DNA from: Zea mays
Taxonomy: Eukaryota > Streptophyta > Magnoliopsida > Poales > Poaceae
Length of the DNA stretch: 64,000 nt
Reading direction: 5' to 3'
NCBI RefSeq assembly: GCF_902167145.1
Contig: NC_050101.1
Location: forward strand, 129,300,990-129,364,989
The notes beneath the pieces are model-generated. The model saw only the letters and a list, made by a program, of their open reading frames with translations. It made no database searches and was not told the DNA's origin. Shown one piece after another: positions 11,482 to 22,932 of this stretch (position 1 is its first letter; every line of letters begins with the position of its first letter). The position numbers and the translations under genes were made by a program.

Positions 11482-11806
11482 GTGTTTGGTTAAGGAGCCA
11501 AGTAGAACGGAGTCGTTACATCCCTGATTCTAGGAACGGAGTCACTCTGTTCTGTGTTTGGTAATCTGGAACGGAGCGGCTCTGTTTTTTGTTTGGTTGG
11601 AGAGTGAACGGAACGGAGCGTGACTGTGCGAGCGGGCTGGGAACGGAGCGGCTCCGTCTGGTTGATTTTTTGGAGCGGAATGGTTCCAGATCTGAGGAGA
11701 ATATTCCCTAATTGGAGTCATTCCGTTCTAGTTACTTTGTAACCAAACAACAACAAAATAGGACAGAACGACTCCGTTCTACTTGGTTCTTCAACCAAAC
11801 ATTACC
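11482..11806. mobile_element. PIF/Harbinger-type MITE (325 bp)
   Basis: TTA on both sides (11479-11481 and 11807-11809). The arms are long inverted repeats: GAGCCAAGTAGAACGGAGTCG on the left pairs with a near-identical inverted copy at about 11768-11793. The extreme left end seems to have lost a few bases relative to the right end. Confidence 0.82.
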
Positions 11807-11809
11807 TTA

Positions 11810-11928
11810 GGGCTACTTTGGGAACCTCAAATCCCCTTCGGGATTAGAGGGGATTAAGGTGAAAATAAACTAATTTCATCTCGAATCCCTTTCAATCCCG
11901 AAGGGGATTTGAGTTTCTAAACTAGTCC
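11810..11928. mobile_element. PIF/Harbinger-type MITE (119 bp)
   Basis: Begins GGGCTACTTTGGGAACC immediately after the TTA shared with the preceding MITE and ends with an inverted copy (arm AAATCCCCTTCGGG) before TTA at 11929-11931. Confidence 0.82.
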
Positions 11929-11931
11929 TTA

Positions 11932-12900
11932 AGGTTTTTTCAAGCAGTGTCCTTTATATCCATTTTTTAATATTGCATGGTGGCCTTAAGGCTCTTTTAG
12001 CTAGACATCAGAACCTGAGCAGTGAATGATGGTGCACTGCCCCCACGTTCCTGACGTAGAACCACTCACCCTCGTAGCGAATGGAATATGGGTGTGGGAT
12101 CTCAAAGTAGCCCGCCTACCAGCTGGAGCGTAGATGGATGGTGATGCTGTCGACAAATGATTGGCCACCATGGCTAGAGGATGTCGCAGACTAAACTGAT
12201 GCCGCCAGAGCTTCCAGTAAGGCTCCATGTCCACGTGATAGAACATGCTATGTGAAGGATGGTGTTGGGGTGGAGGTTCTACAGCTCTAATTTGTAGTAG
12301 AAGACTGCCCCCGCACAAAGGGGCGCACGGGCAGCCTGAACCCACACTCGTAGAAAGACGCAAGCACAACCACCACACCATCCCACGACCACGGCACATC
12401 GCCCTCATCTTCTAACCACCATCCCGAGTCCTCCACAAGAGGGAGGAACCCTCTCTTCTTCAGACCAAGGACATGGCTTCGATGAAACAAGCAAGCCAGA
12501 AGGAGGCCATGGATGCAAGGAGAACCCGTAGGCAAAGCGCTGGAGCAGGCAGAGAGCATGACGACAAAAAAATTTCAGCGCAGGAACGGAGGCAAGAGTG
12601 CGAGGAGACGGTAAGTGTAACTAACTCAAGGACCTTTTCTCTATTTATATACGCAAATAGAGGGAGGTGGAGCGGCGCCCGACCAACGGGCCCACCACGA
12701 CCGCGGCATGGGATGATCCACCGGTCCAATTTCTGGCCGCCTCAAACCATGAGCGGAGAAACTGCTCATTCGGTAGATGCATGGTTCCCGCCTCGGGCAG
12801 AACATCGAGAAGTCGCCTACGCGCCTACGCTGTGCCAGTGGCCGTATGCTGTGCACATAGTCAGGCAAATGGGCTGCCGTAATGGATAACGAACGAGCAT
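11932..12900. other. Low-copy DNA, weak exon-like stretch
   Basis: No recognised product. The plus frame from 12473 encodes a charged peptide (MASMKQASQKEAMDARRTRR...) running to a good splice donor, GACGGTAAGTG, near 12610. That could be an exon of a lost or unrecognised gene, or chance in GC-rich DNA. Nothing upstream or downstream supports it. Confidence 0.3.
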
Positions 12901-12905
12901 GTTTC

Positions 12906-13120
12906 TGTTAAGGACCCTTTGCTACCGAGCGTAGTCCAAATGCTACTTAACTCATAAACACAGGAGACACAAAGATATAGGAAGTATTGATAATCTCATT
13001 CATGTATTTTGTTCACTGGTTACAACAAATGGTAGAGTCCTCCTCTATATATAGTGCAAAGTTAGTGTTTCGGCTAGATGAGCCACATGGGCCTTCGGGG
13101 CCCAAACTGGTTTCTTAACA
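12906..13120 (-). repeat. 3' LTR of 215-bp-LTR element
   Basis: Minus-strand TG...CA termini. It abuts the polypurine tract at 13121-13129 and is matched by the copy at 30910-31124. Confidence 0.9.
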
Positions 13121-16100
13121 CTCCCCCTTGGCCCTCTTGCCACGAGATACACATGTCCCAAAACTCTAAAAAAATCAGTGGGAAAAATTTGGAGAAAGAG
13201 TACATGGCTCACGCTTGCTGTGTTGCATGATTTGTCTCATTAAAAACCTTATGTGAGAAACTTCTATTGAAAACTCACATAAGGGGAAAAGAGTACAAAT
13301 CACCTTTTTCTTCATTTAATCTTAAAACTATAAATAGGTATTTGAACTTCATGCTCAAGATTCAATTTAGGAGTATGCAAATTTCTCCCCCTGAGAACCA
13401 CACTTTTAAGTCTTTTATAATTGCTTCAAGTCCATCCTTTCAATGATGGATGCAATGCTTAAATGGAGATCTACAAGATCCTCTTGTGCCTTATTATGCA
13501 AGACTCTAACGTGGTTCAACATATGCCTTCTTGATCATATATTAATGGGATTTTCATACATAGCACATATCCCATCATTACTTATGCAACACAAGCTTCT
13601 TTATTTCATAAGTTGTTAGTGGGATTCCTTATTTCATATACATGGTATTTATTTATACATAATGCCATTACCGATCAAACACAATGACACATATAGTGTC
13701 TACCTTTGGTGTATCGACATGGTATTTCCTCCCCCTCATCCTTAGGTTCTTAAAGGTTTGGGTTCACAAATGACCGACCAATTAATAGTATTTTCATAAT
13801 GCACTTTTCTATATTGAGAACCTTTTCAGTATGACAAGGTATAGGTTTCAAATATTTATTCAAGCATGCCTCAAGCTATATGCTTAAGTTGTGGCATGCT
13901 CATACTTCGAGTATGTTTGCATTCTTGCATGATTCTTTCAATACTTGTGGTAACATTTTGAAGTTACACTATGCTTAATTTTATTTGCCTTTCTTAGGTT
14001 ATGGTCAATGACACTTCCATGTGCCTATAAATATATAAAGTCCAAATCAAGATCTTTCCTTTATTTAATCATCCTCTTATTCAACTTCAAGTTGATTTCT
14101 GCCAATGAGATAAACATACTTACAAAGGAGATAATGCCCATGATTAGGAAAAATAGATCTTCAAGACCTTGAGCAGCTAGTGGTCATTGTATCTTTGCTA
14201 CAGTGATTGCCATCTTTTCAAGATAGTTTGCATTATATGATAGATACCTAATGACTATTGCTCTTGTTCAAGTATTATCATTCCTTTTCAGAATTCACAG
14301 GAGTGCTTTATGCACTTTATCTTGCTTTACTCTAATTTTCTCAATACAGTAGCAAGCTCCTTTATTAATAGCCGATGAGCTCAAATTTGTTTCGGCTTTC
14401 TCATCTTTTTCATTTACCGGTATATTCATATCCTGAAGGCACCTCGCTAGCAGGCTGCTCTCCAGTTACCAGCTCTCAACTGATTCCCCATTATTTCGTT
14501 GGAGTGTTTCATGACTAGGCTGTGATAAGCTCTCTTATCCATTTTTCTCCAGGCGTCCCCAGGTACTTGGAATTAGAGTAACTAGATCTCCTATCCTTTT
14601 CTTTGAGGCCTCGGAATAGGATGAGGAATACCATTCATGGTACTTAAGTCCTCTCTAGTGCACTAAACAATAGTGCGACTTGATCACGCTCTACAAATCA
14701 CAAAACAAAATGGCAGTTCAATACTTTATTTCAATGTCTTCTTGACATTCCAATTTACTTTATGGTATTGCAAGGGAATATTCTATGTGAATTCCCAGCT
14801 TCTTGATTTTCTAGTTTTCTTATTAGTGCGGGTCTTGCATGGGGATCTTTTTGGCTTTTCGAGCGATTTTCCAGTATTCTTATTTCAAGTATTCTTTTCC
14901 TCCCCCTAATGTCGTGGAATAGATAATTGGGCATTATTGTGGTAAGTACATATGCCATAGATTTGAAGTTGGGGAGTTGCTCTTATGATCATTTGCATTA
15001 GTCATATGCAATAGGACTATATGCCCCTTTTCTTTTCTTTTGAAATTATCGACTTCATGTCCTTTTCTTGATAAAGGGTAATTCTTCTAGTACGACTGTA
15101 TTTTCCAAGTGTATCCTTATTTCATTTGGCATCTTCCTTCACATTGCTAGACTTCATAGTGATGATTATCCAATATATCCATAATTCTTACGAGCAATGC
15201 TATCAACTTCATTGGTATGTGGTTTTCTAAGGAGCGCACTCACTTTTGACCACTTTGATGAAGCATATTTTGACACGTATAAATTCTTAAAATCCTTAAT
15301 AAGGATTTTATATGACCATGGATATCTCCTAGATGCATTCTAGGCAAGGGTTATTCTTTAAATTACACTTTTCATAAGAGAGTATTGCACTTTTAGTTTC
15401 CCTAGTGGCTCAAAAGTGCTCACAAGGATCTTCTTAATTCAGGGGATACTAATGTGATGGTCTTGCAAATTGGTTGCTTCTCATTATTTGCGAATATAAA
15501 TGAAATTTCTTATGATGCAAAAAGGGAGAGGATATCTAAGATTCTAAACTATTTATCCAAATAATAAATTGACAATTCAAGTGTGCATTGAGATTCAAAA
15601 GGGGAAAATTTTCATAAATTATTTTCACATTCAACCTTACTTAATAATTCATATAAAAAATCATCCATATTTCCTAACAATTCATAGTGAAGGTACGATG
15701 TTCATTGTTTCTTCTTGAAACGAATTCTTATGGATCTCTTCTAAACTTGAGAGGGTACTACATGTACGATGCTTCGTATGATCATGCTTCTTCAAGTGCT
15801 GATATAATGTCACATTTTTCATTCTATGCATATAATGTAAAATAAATACTTCGAGGAATGACATTATAAAGGGCAACCTTCATGGCCCGTTTGGATGCAC
15901 TCTTCTTAAAAATTCTTTTTGTGTCAATATCTCTTTCAACATTTTATATCAGTCTGATACTTTCATATTATTTAAGAGATGATTCATATGCTTCTATGTT
16001 ACTTTCAGGCTTCATAATAATCGAGTAAATGCAAGATTCCATACAAAGTGGAAACAAACATCGAATGTAATTCAAATAAATACTAAGTAAAGATTCATAT

Positions 16101-17344
16101 ATAATGATGAGAAAAATGTGACCTTCTCTTCAAGAGTTGGAAATTATTTGCCAAAATGGGTCTACTCTTCGTGGCTTTCTAATTCATACAATATTTACAA
16201 CCACAATTCTAAAATGATGCAAGAGATATTGATCATTTATAAAAGATCATTCAAAATAAATATTGACTTTAATTTCAATACTATTGTTTGGGGTATTTTC
16301 TTCTCCAATCCACTTCATGTGGTTTTTATACGATTAGGGGCAAGGGGTATTTCTTCATGATGGAGCATTCATAGTGTCAATGACTTACTACTTGCATGTT
16401 CGACCATAAAATTACTTTGGTATAAACCAAGTTAGTGTGCTTTCATTTGGCAATTCCTAAGACTGAATTTGGATATACATGAGGTAAGCTGTTGTGCATA
16501 TTAGAAACAACAAGATGACCTTCTATGGTTCATATGGATGATTACTGTTGTTTATATGCTAGTATTAGACTTCTTGTTAAATATTTTCAACTAGGTCGAG
16601 AGATTTATCAACCATACGTCCACGCATGTGACTTGTGCATATTAATTGATCGATGTAGAAGTCGGCGATTTCAAATCAGCAACAATTATATGCCACACCT
16701 CAATCGACTTCTTGTCGGCGACTGCAGTCAGCAACAATGGTGTATTTCTCATGTGAATACAATACTTAAAGTTGCCCATATTTTTTTATTTGAAATATAT
16801 ACAAAACCTTTGCAATCCAATAAGTGGTATATGCTTCTCATGAAAATCAATAGCCATGAAATATAATTGCACTAGTAATTTCGTAAATGTATTGCATAAA
16901 GGAAATAAATAATACTGTACAATTAACTTCAATCCATGGTCCTTTTATGCCATCATCAATGCTTCTTCTTATTGTAGTTTAGCCCGAAAGCATAGACCGA
17001 AAATTACTTCTTGTAAATTTTAAAGTATTATAGGGCTTCTTTAAAAATTACTTTTCAAATACATATACGGATATAGTATAAGGAAATAACTTCTTGTAAT
17101 TTTCTTTTGCACTATAGGGAAAAATATAGCAAATGTGCAAAGGTAATATAAATTCACAATTCAAATGCTTAAAGTTAATAATTATAATAACATGCTAAAT
17201 AATATATAAATGCATAAACAAGGAATAATTTTTATCCTAATTATTGCATGAAAATATTTTTTTAATGCTTTTGGCATTTTCATGGTTATTCTATAGTTCA
17301 AGAAGTACTGTTGAACCTCCTTTTTATAGTCCATACTTCATAGT
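13121..17344 (-). other. Non-coding interior of the 215-bp-LTR element
   Basis: 4.2 kb of AT-rich DNA. Next to the LTR is a block (about 13150-13280) with the minus-strand string GGTTTTTAATGAGACAAATC, similar to post-pol regions of plant copia elements as I recall them. Short ORFs occur in all frames, but none shows integrase, RT or RNase H motifs. Confidence 0.6.
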
Positions 17345-17360
17345 CACTACCGGAATTTGG

Positions 17361-17635
17361 CTCTTTGCCGAGTGCCATATTCTTTGCTGAGTGTTTTATT
17401 TCGGGCACTCGACAAAGAGCTCTTTGCCGAGTGCCACGCAAAAAACCCTCGGTAAAAGAAAACACTCGGCGAAGAAGCTCTTTGCCGAGTGTTTTATTTT
17501 TGACACTCGGCAAAGAGCTCTTTGCCGAGTGTCTTTTTTTGACACTCGGCAAAGGGCTCTTTGTCGAGTGTCACAAATACAACACTCGGCAAAGAGCTCT
17601 TTGCCGAGTGTTTTTTCTTCAACACTAGGCAAAGA
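17361..17635. repeat. CACTA subterminal repeats (left)
   Basis: At least ten copies of CTTTGCCGAGTG or its complement, alternating as CACTCGGCAAAG-AGCT-CTTTGCCGAGTG palindromes. In CACTA elements such motifs are the usual transposase-binding sites. They generate open frames on both strands that are not genes. Confidence 0.9.
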
Positions 17636-17787
17636 CAATTTAAAAATCACATTTTAAAGTAGTAAATTAATTCAAATGAAAACGTTTTCAACTACAAATT
17701 TGTATAACTCATCATGATGTACAATTTATATATTGAACATTTCTTCATATGACAAAATAAAAATAAATTTGTTCATAAAACCTATAT

Positions 17788-17818
17788 CTCTCTCGTAGTT
17801 TATGAAACTACGAGAGAG
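17788..17818. repeat. Perfect 14-bp inverted repeat
   Basis: CTCTCTCGTAGTTT and its exact complement are separated by ATG. It lies in the CACTA interior, outside the subterminal array. Confidence 0.85.
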
Positions 17819-17839
17819 ACGTATAGAATTTGTGCATAT

Positions 17840-18400
17840 TGTTAGAACCATCATCTGAGATAAACAAATTACCAAACAATCAAAATAAACTTTGTAGATC
17901 TTGAGAAGTTATAGAAGTTTATAGTTGACAACTTTTTCATTTAAAGTCATATTGTCAACGAAAACTATGTCTAAATTTAAAAAATTTAAAATTTGAATTT
18001 TGAAAACGACTTCGAAAGGAAAAACCACCAACATGAAAGTTGTAGGTATTGAAGAGTTATGAAACTTTGTAGTTGACAATGTTTTAGTTTGAAATCATCT
18101 TGTTATGCAAAACTATGTTTGAATTTTGAAATTTGAATTTTTCAAACTGTCTCGGATGGAAAAACCACCAAAATAAAAGTTGTAGGTCTTGAAATGTAAT
18201 GAAACTTTGTAGTTGACAATTTTTTGATTTGAAATCATCTTATCATTGAAAATTTCGTGTGAAGTTTTTAAATTTAAAATTCAAATTTTATAAACGGTCT
18301 CGGATGTAGAAACTATGAAAATAAAACTTTTAGATCTGAAAAAGTTATGCAACTTTATAGTTGGTCACATTTTCAAATGAACTCATTTAATGCCTTAAAT
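17840..18400. repeat. Diverged ~140-bp tandem repeats in CACTA
   Basis: The strings GTAGTTGACAA, GAAATCATCTT, GTCTCGGATG and AAAAACCACCAA recur with about 140-148 bp spacing (for example 18020 and 18160; 18151 and 18299). About four degenerate units. Confidence 0.75.
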
Positions 18401-18469
18401 AATCAAATTACTCTCGATTTGTTATAGTACATGGGGAATGGAAACGTAATATAAACATAATTGATGTAG

Positions 18470-18522
18470 TAGTGTAGTGGTATAGGAGGGAATGCGCGAG
18501 AAAGAGGTTGCGAGTTCGAAAC
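18470..18522 (+). promoter_or_regulatory. tRNA-like Pol III A/B-box pair in CACTA
   Basis: A-box-like TAGTGTAGTGG at 18470-18480 and B-box-like GAGTTCGAAAC at 18512-18522, with a T-arm in which GCGAG faces CTCAC across TTCGAAA (4 of 5 pairs). No full tRNA cloverleaf is convincing. The same arrangement occurs in the Helitron at 29685-29738. Confidence 0.45.
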
Positions 18523-18670
18523 TCACCATTTACAAAACATATAAGTTTGATTCAAAATAATAGTGAAAAATGATAGGGCAACGGGTAAGGTAAAATAGTA
18601 GGGTAGGGTTGGAGAGTTGTTCCTAGAATTTAAAAAATGTTTTGCTGTTTTTTTTTAATTTTTTCGATTC

Positions 18671-18849
18671 TTAATTTGCCGAGTGTTTTTCTTTGCCGAG
18701 TGCTTTTTGACACTCGGCAAAGTCTTTGCCGAGTGTCCGAAAAAAGCACTCGACAAAGAACCCTTTGCCGATGAAATCTTTGCCGAGTGTTCTTTGCCGA
18801 GTGTTACACTCGGCAACCATTTGCCGAGTGTAAAATAGCCTTTGCCGAG
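18671..18849. repeat. CACTA subterminal repeats (right)
   Basis: Further TTTGCCGAGTG and CACTCGGCAAAG motifs end exactly at the Opie-like insertion point; the last 45 bp of the CACTA continue at 28333. Confidence 0.88.
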
Positions 18850-20184
18850 TGAAAGGGAATTAGGCTTACACCTAGTTCCTAAATAGTTTTGGTGGTTGAA
18901 TTGCCCAACACAAATAATTGGACTAACTAGTTTGCCCAAGTGTATAGATTAAACAGGTGTAAAAGGTTCACACTCAGCCAATAAAAAGATCAAGTTTTGG
19001 ATTCAACAAAGGAGCAAAAAGGCAACCGAAGGCACTTCTGGTCTGGCGCACCGGACTGTCCGGTGTGCCACCGGACAGTGTCCGGTGCACCACCGGACAT
19101 GTCCGGTGCACCAGATGACTCCAACTCGAACTCGCCACCTTCGGGAATTTCCAGAGGCACTCGCGCTATAATTCACCGGACTGTCCGGTGTACACCGGAC
19201 AGTGTCCGGTGCGCCAAGAAGGAGCGGCCTCAGGAACTCGCCAGCTTCGGGAATCTCCAACGGCTAGTCCGCTATAATTCACCGGACATGTCCGGTGTGC
19301 ACCGGACTGTCCGGTGCAACTCCGGAGCAACGGCTATCTCCGCGCCAACGGCTACCTGCGGCGCATTAAATGCGCGCGCAGCGCGCGCAGAAGTCAGGCG
19401 CGCCCATACTGGCGCACCGGACAAGGAACAGTACATGTCCGGTGTGCACCGGACATCCAGGCGGGCCCAGAAGTCAGAAGCTCCAACGGTCAGAATCCAA
19501 CGGCAGTGATGACGTGGCGGGGGCACCGGACATGTCCGTTGTGCACCGGACTGTCCGGTGCGCCATCGAACAGACAGCCTCCCAACGGCCACTTTTGGTG
19601 GTTGGGGCTATAAATACCCCAACCACCCCACCATTCATAGTATCCAAGTTTTCCACTTCTCAACCACTTACAAGAGCTAGGCATTCAATTCTAGACACAC
19701 CAAAAGAGATCAAATCCTCTCCTAAATCCACAAAAGCATTAGTGACTAGTGAGAGTGTTTTGTCGTGTTCTTTTGAGCTCTTGCGCTTGGATTGCTTCTT
19801 TTCTTTCTCACTTGTTCTTGAGATCAAAACTCCATTGTAATCAAGGCAAGAGGCACCAATTGTGTGGTGGCCCTTGCGGGGGAAGTTTTGTTCCCGGCTT
19901 TGATTTGAGAAAAGAAGCTCACTCGGTCGGAAGGACTGTTTGAGAGAGGGAAGGGTTGAAAGAGACCCGGCCTTTGTGGCCTCCTCAACGGGGAGTAGGT
20001 TTGCGAGAACCGAACCTCGGTAAAACAAATCCACGTGTCACACTCTTCATTTGCTTGCGATTTGTGTCTCGCCCTCTCTCGTGGACTTGATTTTATTTCT
20101 AACGCTAACCCGACTTGTAGTTGTGCTTATATTTGTAAATTTCAGTTTCGCCCTATTCACCCCCCCCCCTCTAGGCGACTATCA
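18850..20184 (+). repeat. 5' LTR of defective Opie-like element
   Basis: 1335 bp, TGAAAGGGAATTAGGC to GGCGACTATCA. U3 holds about ten palindromes of the CACCGGACTGTCCGGTG, CCGGACAGTGTCCGG and CCGGACATGTCCGG types between about 19048 and 19560. Confidence 0.95.
19609..19615 (+). promoter_or_regulatory. TATA box of 5' LTR
   Basis: GGCTATAAATACCCC, about 50 bp after the last U3 palindrome. The copy in the 3' LTR is at 27760-27766. Confidence 0.65.
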
Positions 20185-20186
20185 AT

Positions 20187-20198
20187 TGGTATCGGAGC
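20187..20198 (+). other. Primer-binding site, one mismatch
   Basis: TGGTATCGGAGC starts 2 bp after the LTR. Initiator-Met tRNA primer sites in plant copia elements read TGGTATCAGAGC, so one base differs. Confidence 0.85.
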
Positions 20199-20233
20199 CC
20201 GGTGCTTCAATTAGAGCCTAACCGCTCGAAGTG

Positions 20234-22919
20234 ATGTCGGGAGATCACGCCAAGAAGGAGATGGAGACCGGCGAAAAACCCACTACAAGCCACGGGAGCA
20301 CTTCATCGGAAGAGTCCCGAACCAAGAGGAGGGAGAAGAAGAAGAGCTCCTCCAACAAAGGGAAGGAGAAGAAATCTTCTTCTCACCACAAAGAGAAAAT
20401 CTTCTTCCCACAAGTCGCATCGGAAAGGTGACAAGCACAAAAGGATGAGGAAGGTGGTCTACTACGAGACCGACACTTCGTCAACATCGACCTCCGACAC
20501 CGATGCGCCCTCCGTAACTTCTAAACGCCAAGAGCGTAAGAAGTTTAGTAAGATCCCTCTATGCTACCCTCGCATTTCTAAACATACACCTTTACTTTCC
20601 GTCCCACTAGGCAAACCACCAACTTTTGATGGTGAAGACTACGCTAGGTGGAGCGATTTAATGCGATTTCATCTAATCTCGCTCCACAAAAGTATATGGG
20701 ATGTTGTTGAGTTTGGTGCACAGGTACCGTCCGTAGGGGATGAAGACTATGATGAGGATGAGGTGGCCCAAATCGAGCACTTCAACTCTCAAGCGACGAC
20801 AATACTCCTCGCCTCTTTAAGTAGAGAGGAGTATAACAAAGTTCAAGGGTTGAAGAGCGCCAAGGAGGTTTGGGATGTGCTCAAAGCCGCGCACGAGGGA
20901 GATGAGCTCACAAAGATCACCAAGCGGGAAACGATCGAGGGGGAGCTCGGTCGGTTCCGGCTTCGCAAAGGGGAAGAGCCACAACACATGTACAACCGGC
21001 TCAAGACCTTGGTGAACCAAGTGCGCAACCTCGGGAGCAAGAAGTGGGACGACCACGAAATGGTTAAGGTTATTCTAAGATCTCTCATTTTCCTTAACCC
21101 CACTCAAGTTCAATTAATTCGTGGTAATTCTAGATATACTAAAATGACCCCCGAGGAAGTTATCGGGAATTTTGTAAGTTTTGAGTGCATGATCGAAGGC
21201 TCGAGGAAGATCAATGAGCTTGATGATCCCTCTACATCCGAAGCTCAACCCGTCGCATTCAAGGCGACGGAGGAAAAGAAGGAGGAGTCTACACCAAGTA
21301 GACAACCAATCGACGCCTCCAAGCTCGACAATGAGGAAATGGCGCTCGTCATCAAGAGCTTCCGCCAAATCCTCAAGCAAAGGAGAGGGAAAGACTACAA
21401 GTCCCGCTCCAAAAAGGTTTGCTACAAATGTGGTAAGCCCGGTCATTTTATTGCTAAATGTCCCATATCTAGTGACAGTGACCGAGGCGACGACAAGAAG
21501 GGGAGAAGAAAGGAGAAGAAGAGGTACTACAAGAAGAAGGGCGGCGATGCCCATGTTTGTCGCGAGTGGGACTCCGACGAAAGCTCTAGCGACTCCTCCG
21601 ACGACGAGGACGCCGCCAACATCGCCGTCACCAAGGGCCTTCTCTTCCCCAACGTCGGCCACAAGTGTCTCATGGCCAAGGACGGCAAAAAGAAGGTTAA
21701 ATCTAAATCCTCCACTAAATATGAATCCTCTAGTGATGATAATGTTAGTGATGAGGAAGATAACTTGCGCTCTCTTTTTGCCAACCTCAACATGCAACAA
21801 AAAGAGAAACTTAATGAATTAATTAGTGCCATTCATGAAAAGGATGATCTCTTGGACTCTCAAGAGGACTTCCTTATTAAGGAAAACAAAAAGCATGTTA
21901 AGGTTAAAAATGCTTATGCTCTAGAAGTAGAAAAATGTCAAAAACTATCTAGTGAGCTAAGCACTTGCCGTGAGATGATTGACAACCTTAGACATGAAAA
22001 TGCTAGTTTAAATGCTAAGGTTGATTCACATGTTTGTAATGTTTCGATTCCCAATCCTAGAGATAATAATGATGATTTGCTTGCTAAGATTGAAGAATTA
22101 AACATTTCTCTTGCTAGCCTTAGAGTAGAAAATGAAAATTTAATTGCTAAGGCTAAACAACTAGATGTTTGCAATGTTACAATTTCCGATCTTAGAGATA
22201 ATAATGATATCTTGCGTGCTAAGATCGTTGAACTTAATTCATGCAAACCCTCTACATCTAGTGTTGAGCATGTTTCCATTTGTACTAGATGTAGAGATGT
22301 TGATATTAATCCTATTCATGGTCACATGACTTTAATTAAACAACAAAATGATCATATAGCAAAATTAGATGCTAAAATTGCTGAGCATAACTTAGAGAAT
22401 GAAAAATTTAAATTTGCTCGTAGTATGCTCTATAGTGGGAGACGCCCTGGCATCAAGGATGGCATTGGCTTCCAAAGGGGAGACAATGTCAAACTTAATG
22501 CCCCTCCTAAAAGATTGTCCAACTTTGTTAAGGGCAAGGCTCCCATGCCTCAGGATAACGAGGGTTATATTTTATACCCTGTCGGTTATCCCGAGAGTAA
22601 AATTAGGAGAATTCATTCTAGGAAGTCTCACTCTGGCCCTAATCATGCTTTTATGTATAAGGGTGAGACATCTAGTTCTAGGCAACCAACTAGTGCTAAG
22701 TTGCCTAAGAAGAAAACTCCTAGTGCATCAAATGGTCATGACATTTCATTTAAAACTTTTGATGCATCTTATGTTTTGACTAACAAATCCGGCAAGGTAG
22801 TTGCCAAATATGTTGGGGGCAAACACAAGGGGTCAAAGACTTGTGTTTGGGTACCCAAAGTTCTTGTGTCTAATGCCAAAGGACCCAAAACCATTTGGGT
22901 ACCTAAAGTCAAGAACTAA
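20234..22919 (+). pseudogene. gag of Opie-like element, frameshifted
   Basis: Gag packages element RNA into virus-like particles in the cytoplasm. The ATG is at 20234, 38 bp after the PBS. The N-terminal lysine/serine-rich tail reads normally to about 20397. An 8-bp deletion relative to the minus-strand copy then shifts the frame, which stops at 20431, and the rest (20445-22919, 824 residues) is open in the next frame. That part has the capsid-type region (LPLGKP-like start near TFDGEDYARW), one CCHC zinc knuckle (CYKCGKPGHFIAKC), an acidic/serine stretch and a long coiled coil, and ends WVPKVKN before TAA. The break prevents a full-length Gag from this copy. Confidence 0.93.
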
Positions 22920-22932
22920 ACTTGTTTTGTAG

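Noticed and set aside
12473..12889. 138-residue plus-strand frame as a host gene
   Set aside because: Only a splice-donor match supports an exon; kept as a low-confidence note instead of a CDS.
17365..17657. Overlapping open frames on both strands
   Set aside because: They follow from the CTTTGCCGAGTG palindromes of the CACTA subterminal region.
18997..19840. Frames of 85-170 residues in the Opie-like LTR, repeated near 27148-27991
   Set aside because: They are translations of U3 palindromes and identical in both LTRs; no protein family recognised.
21114..21800. 228-residue minus-strand frame
   Set aside because: Antisense to gag; composition follows the codon bias of the sense frame.
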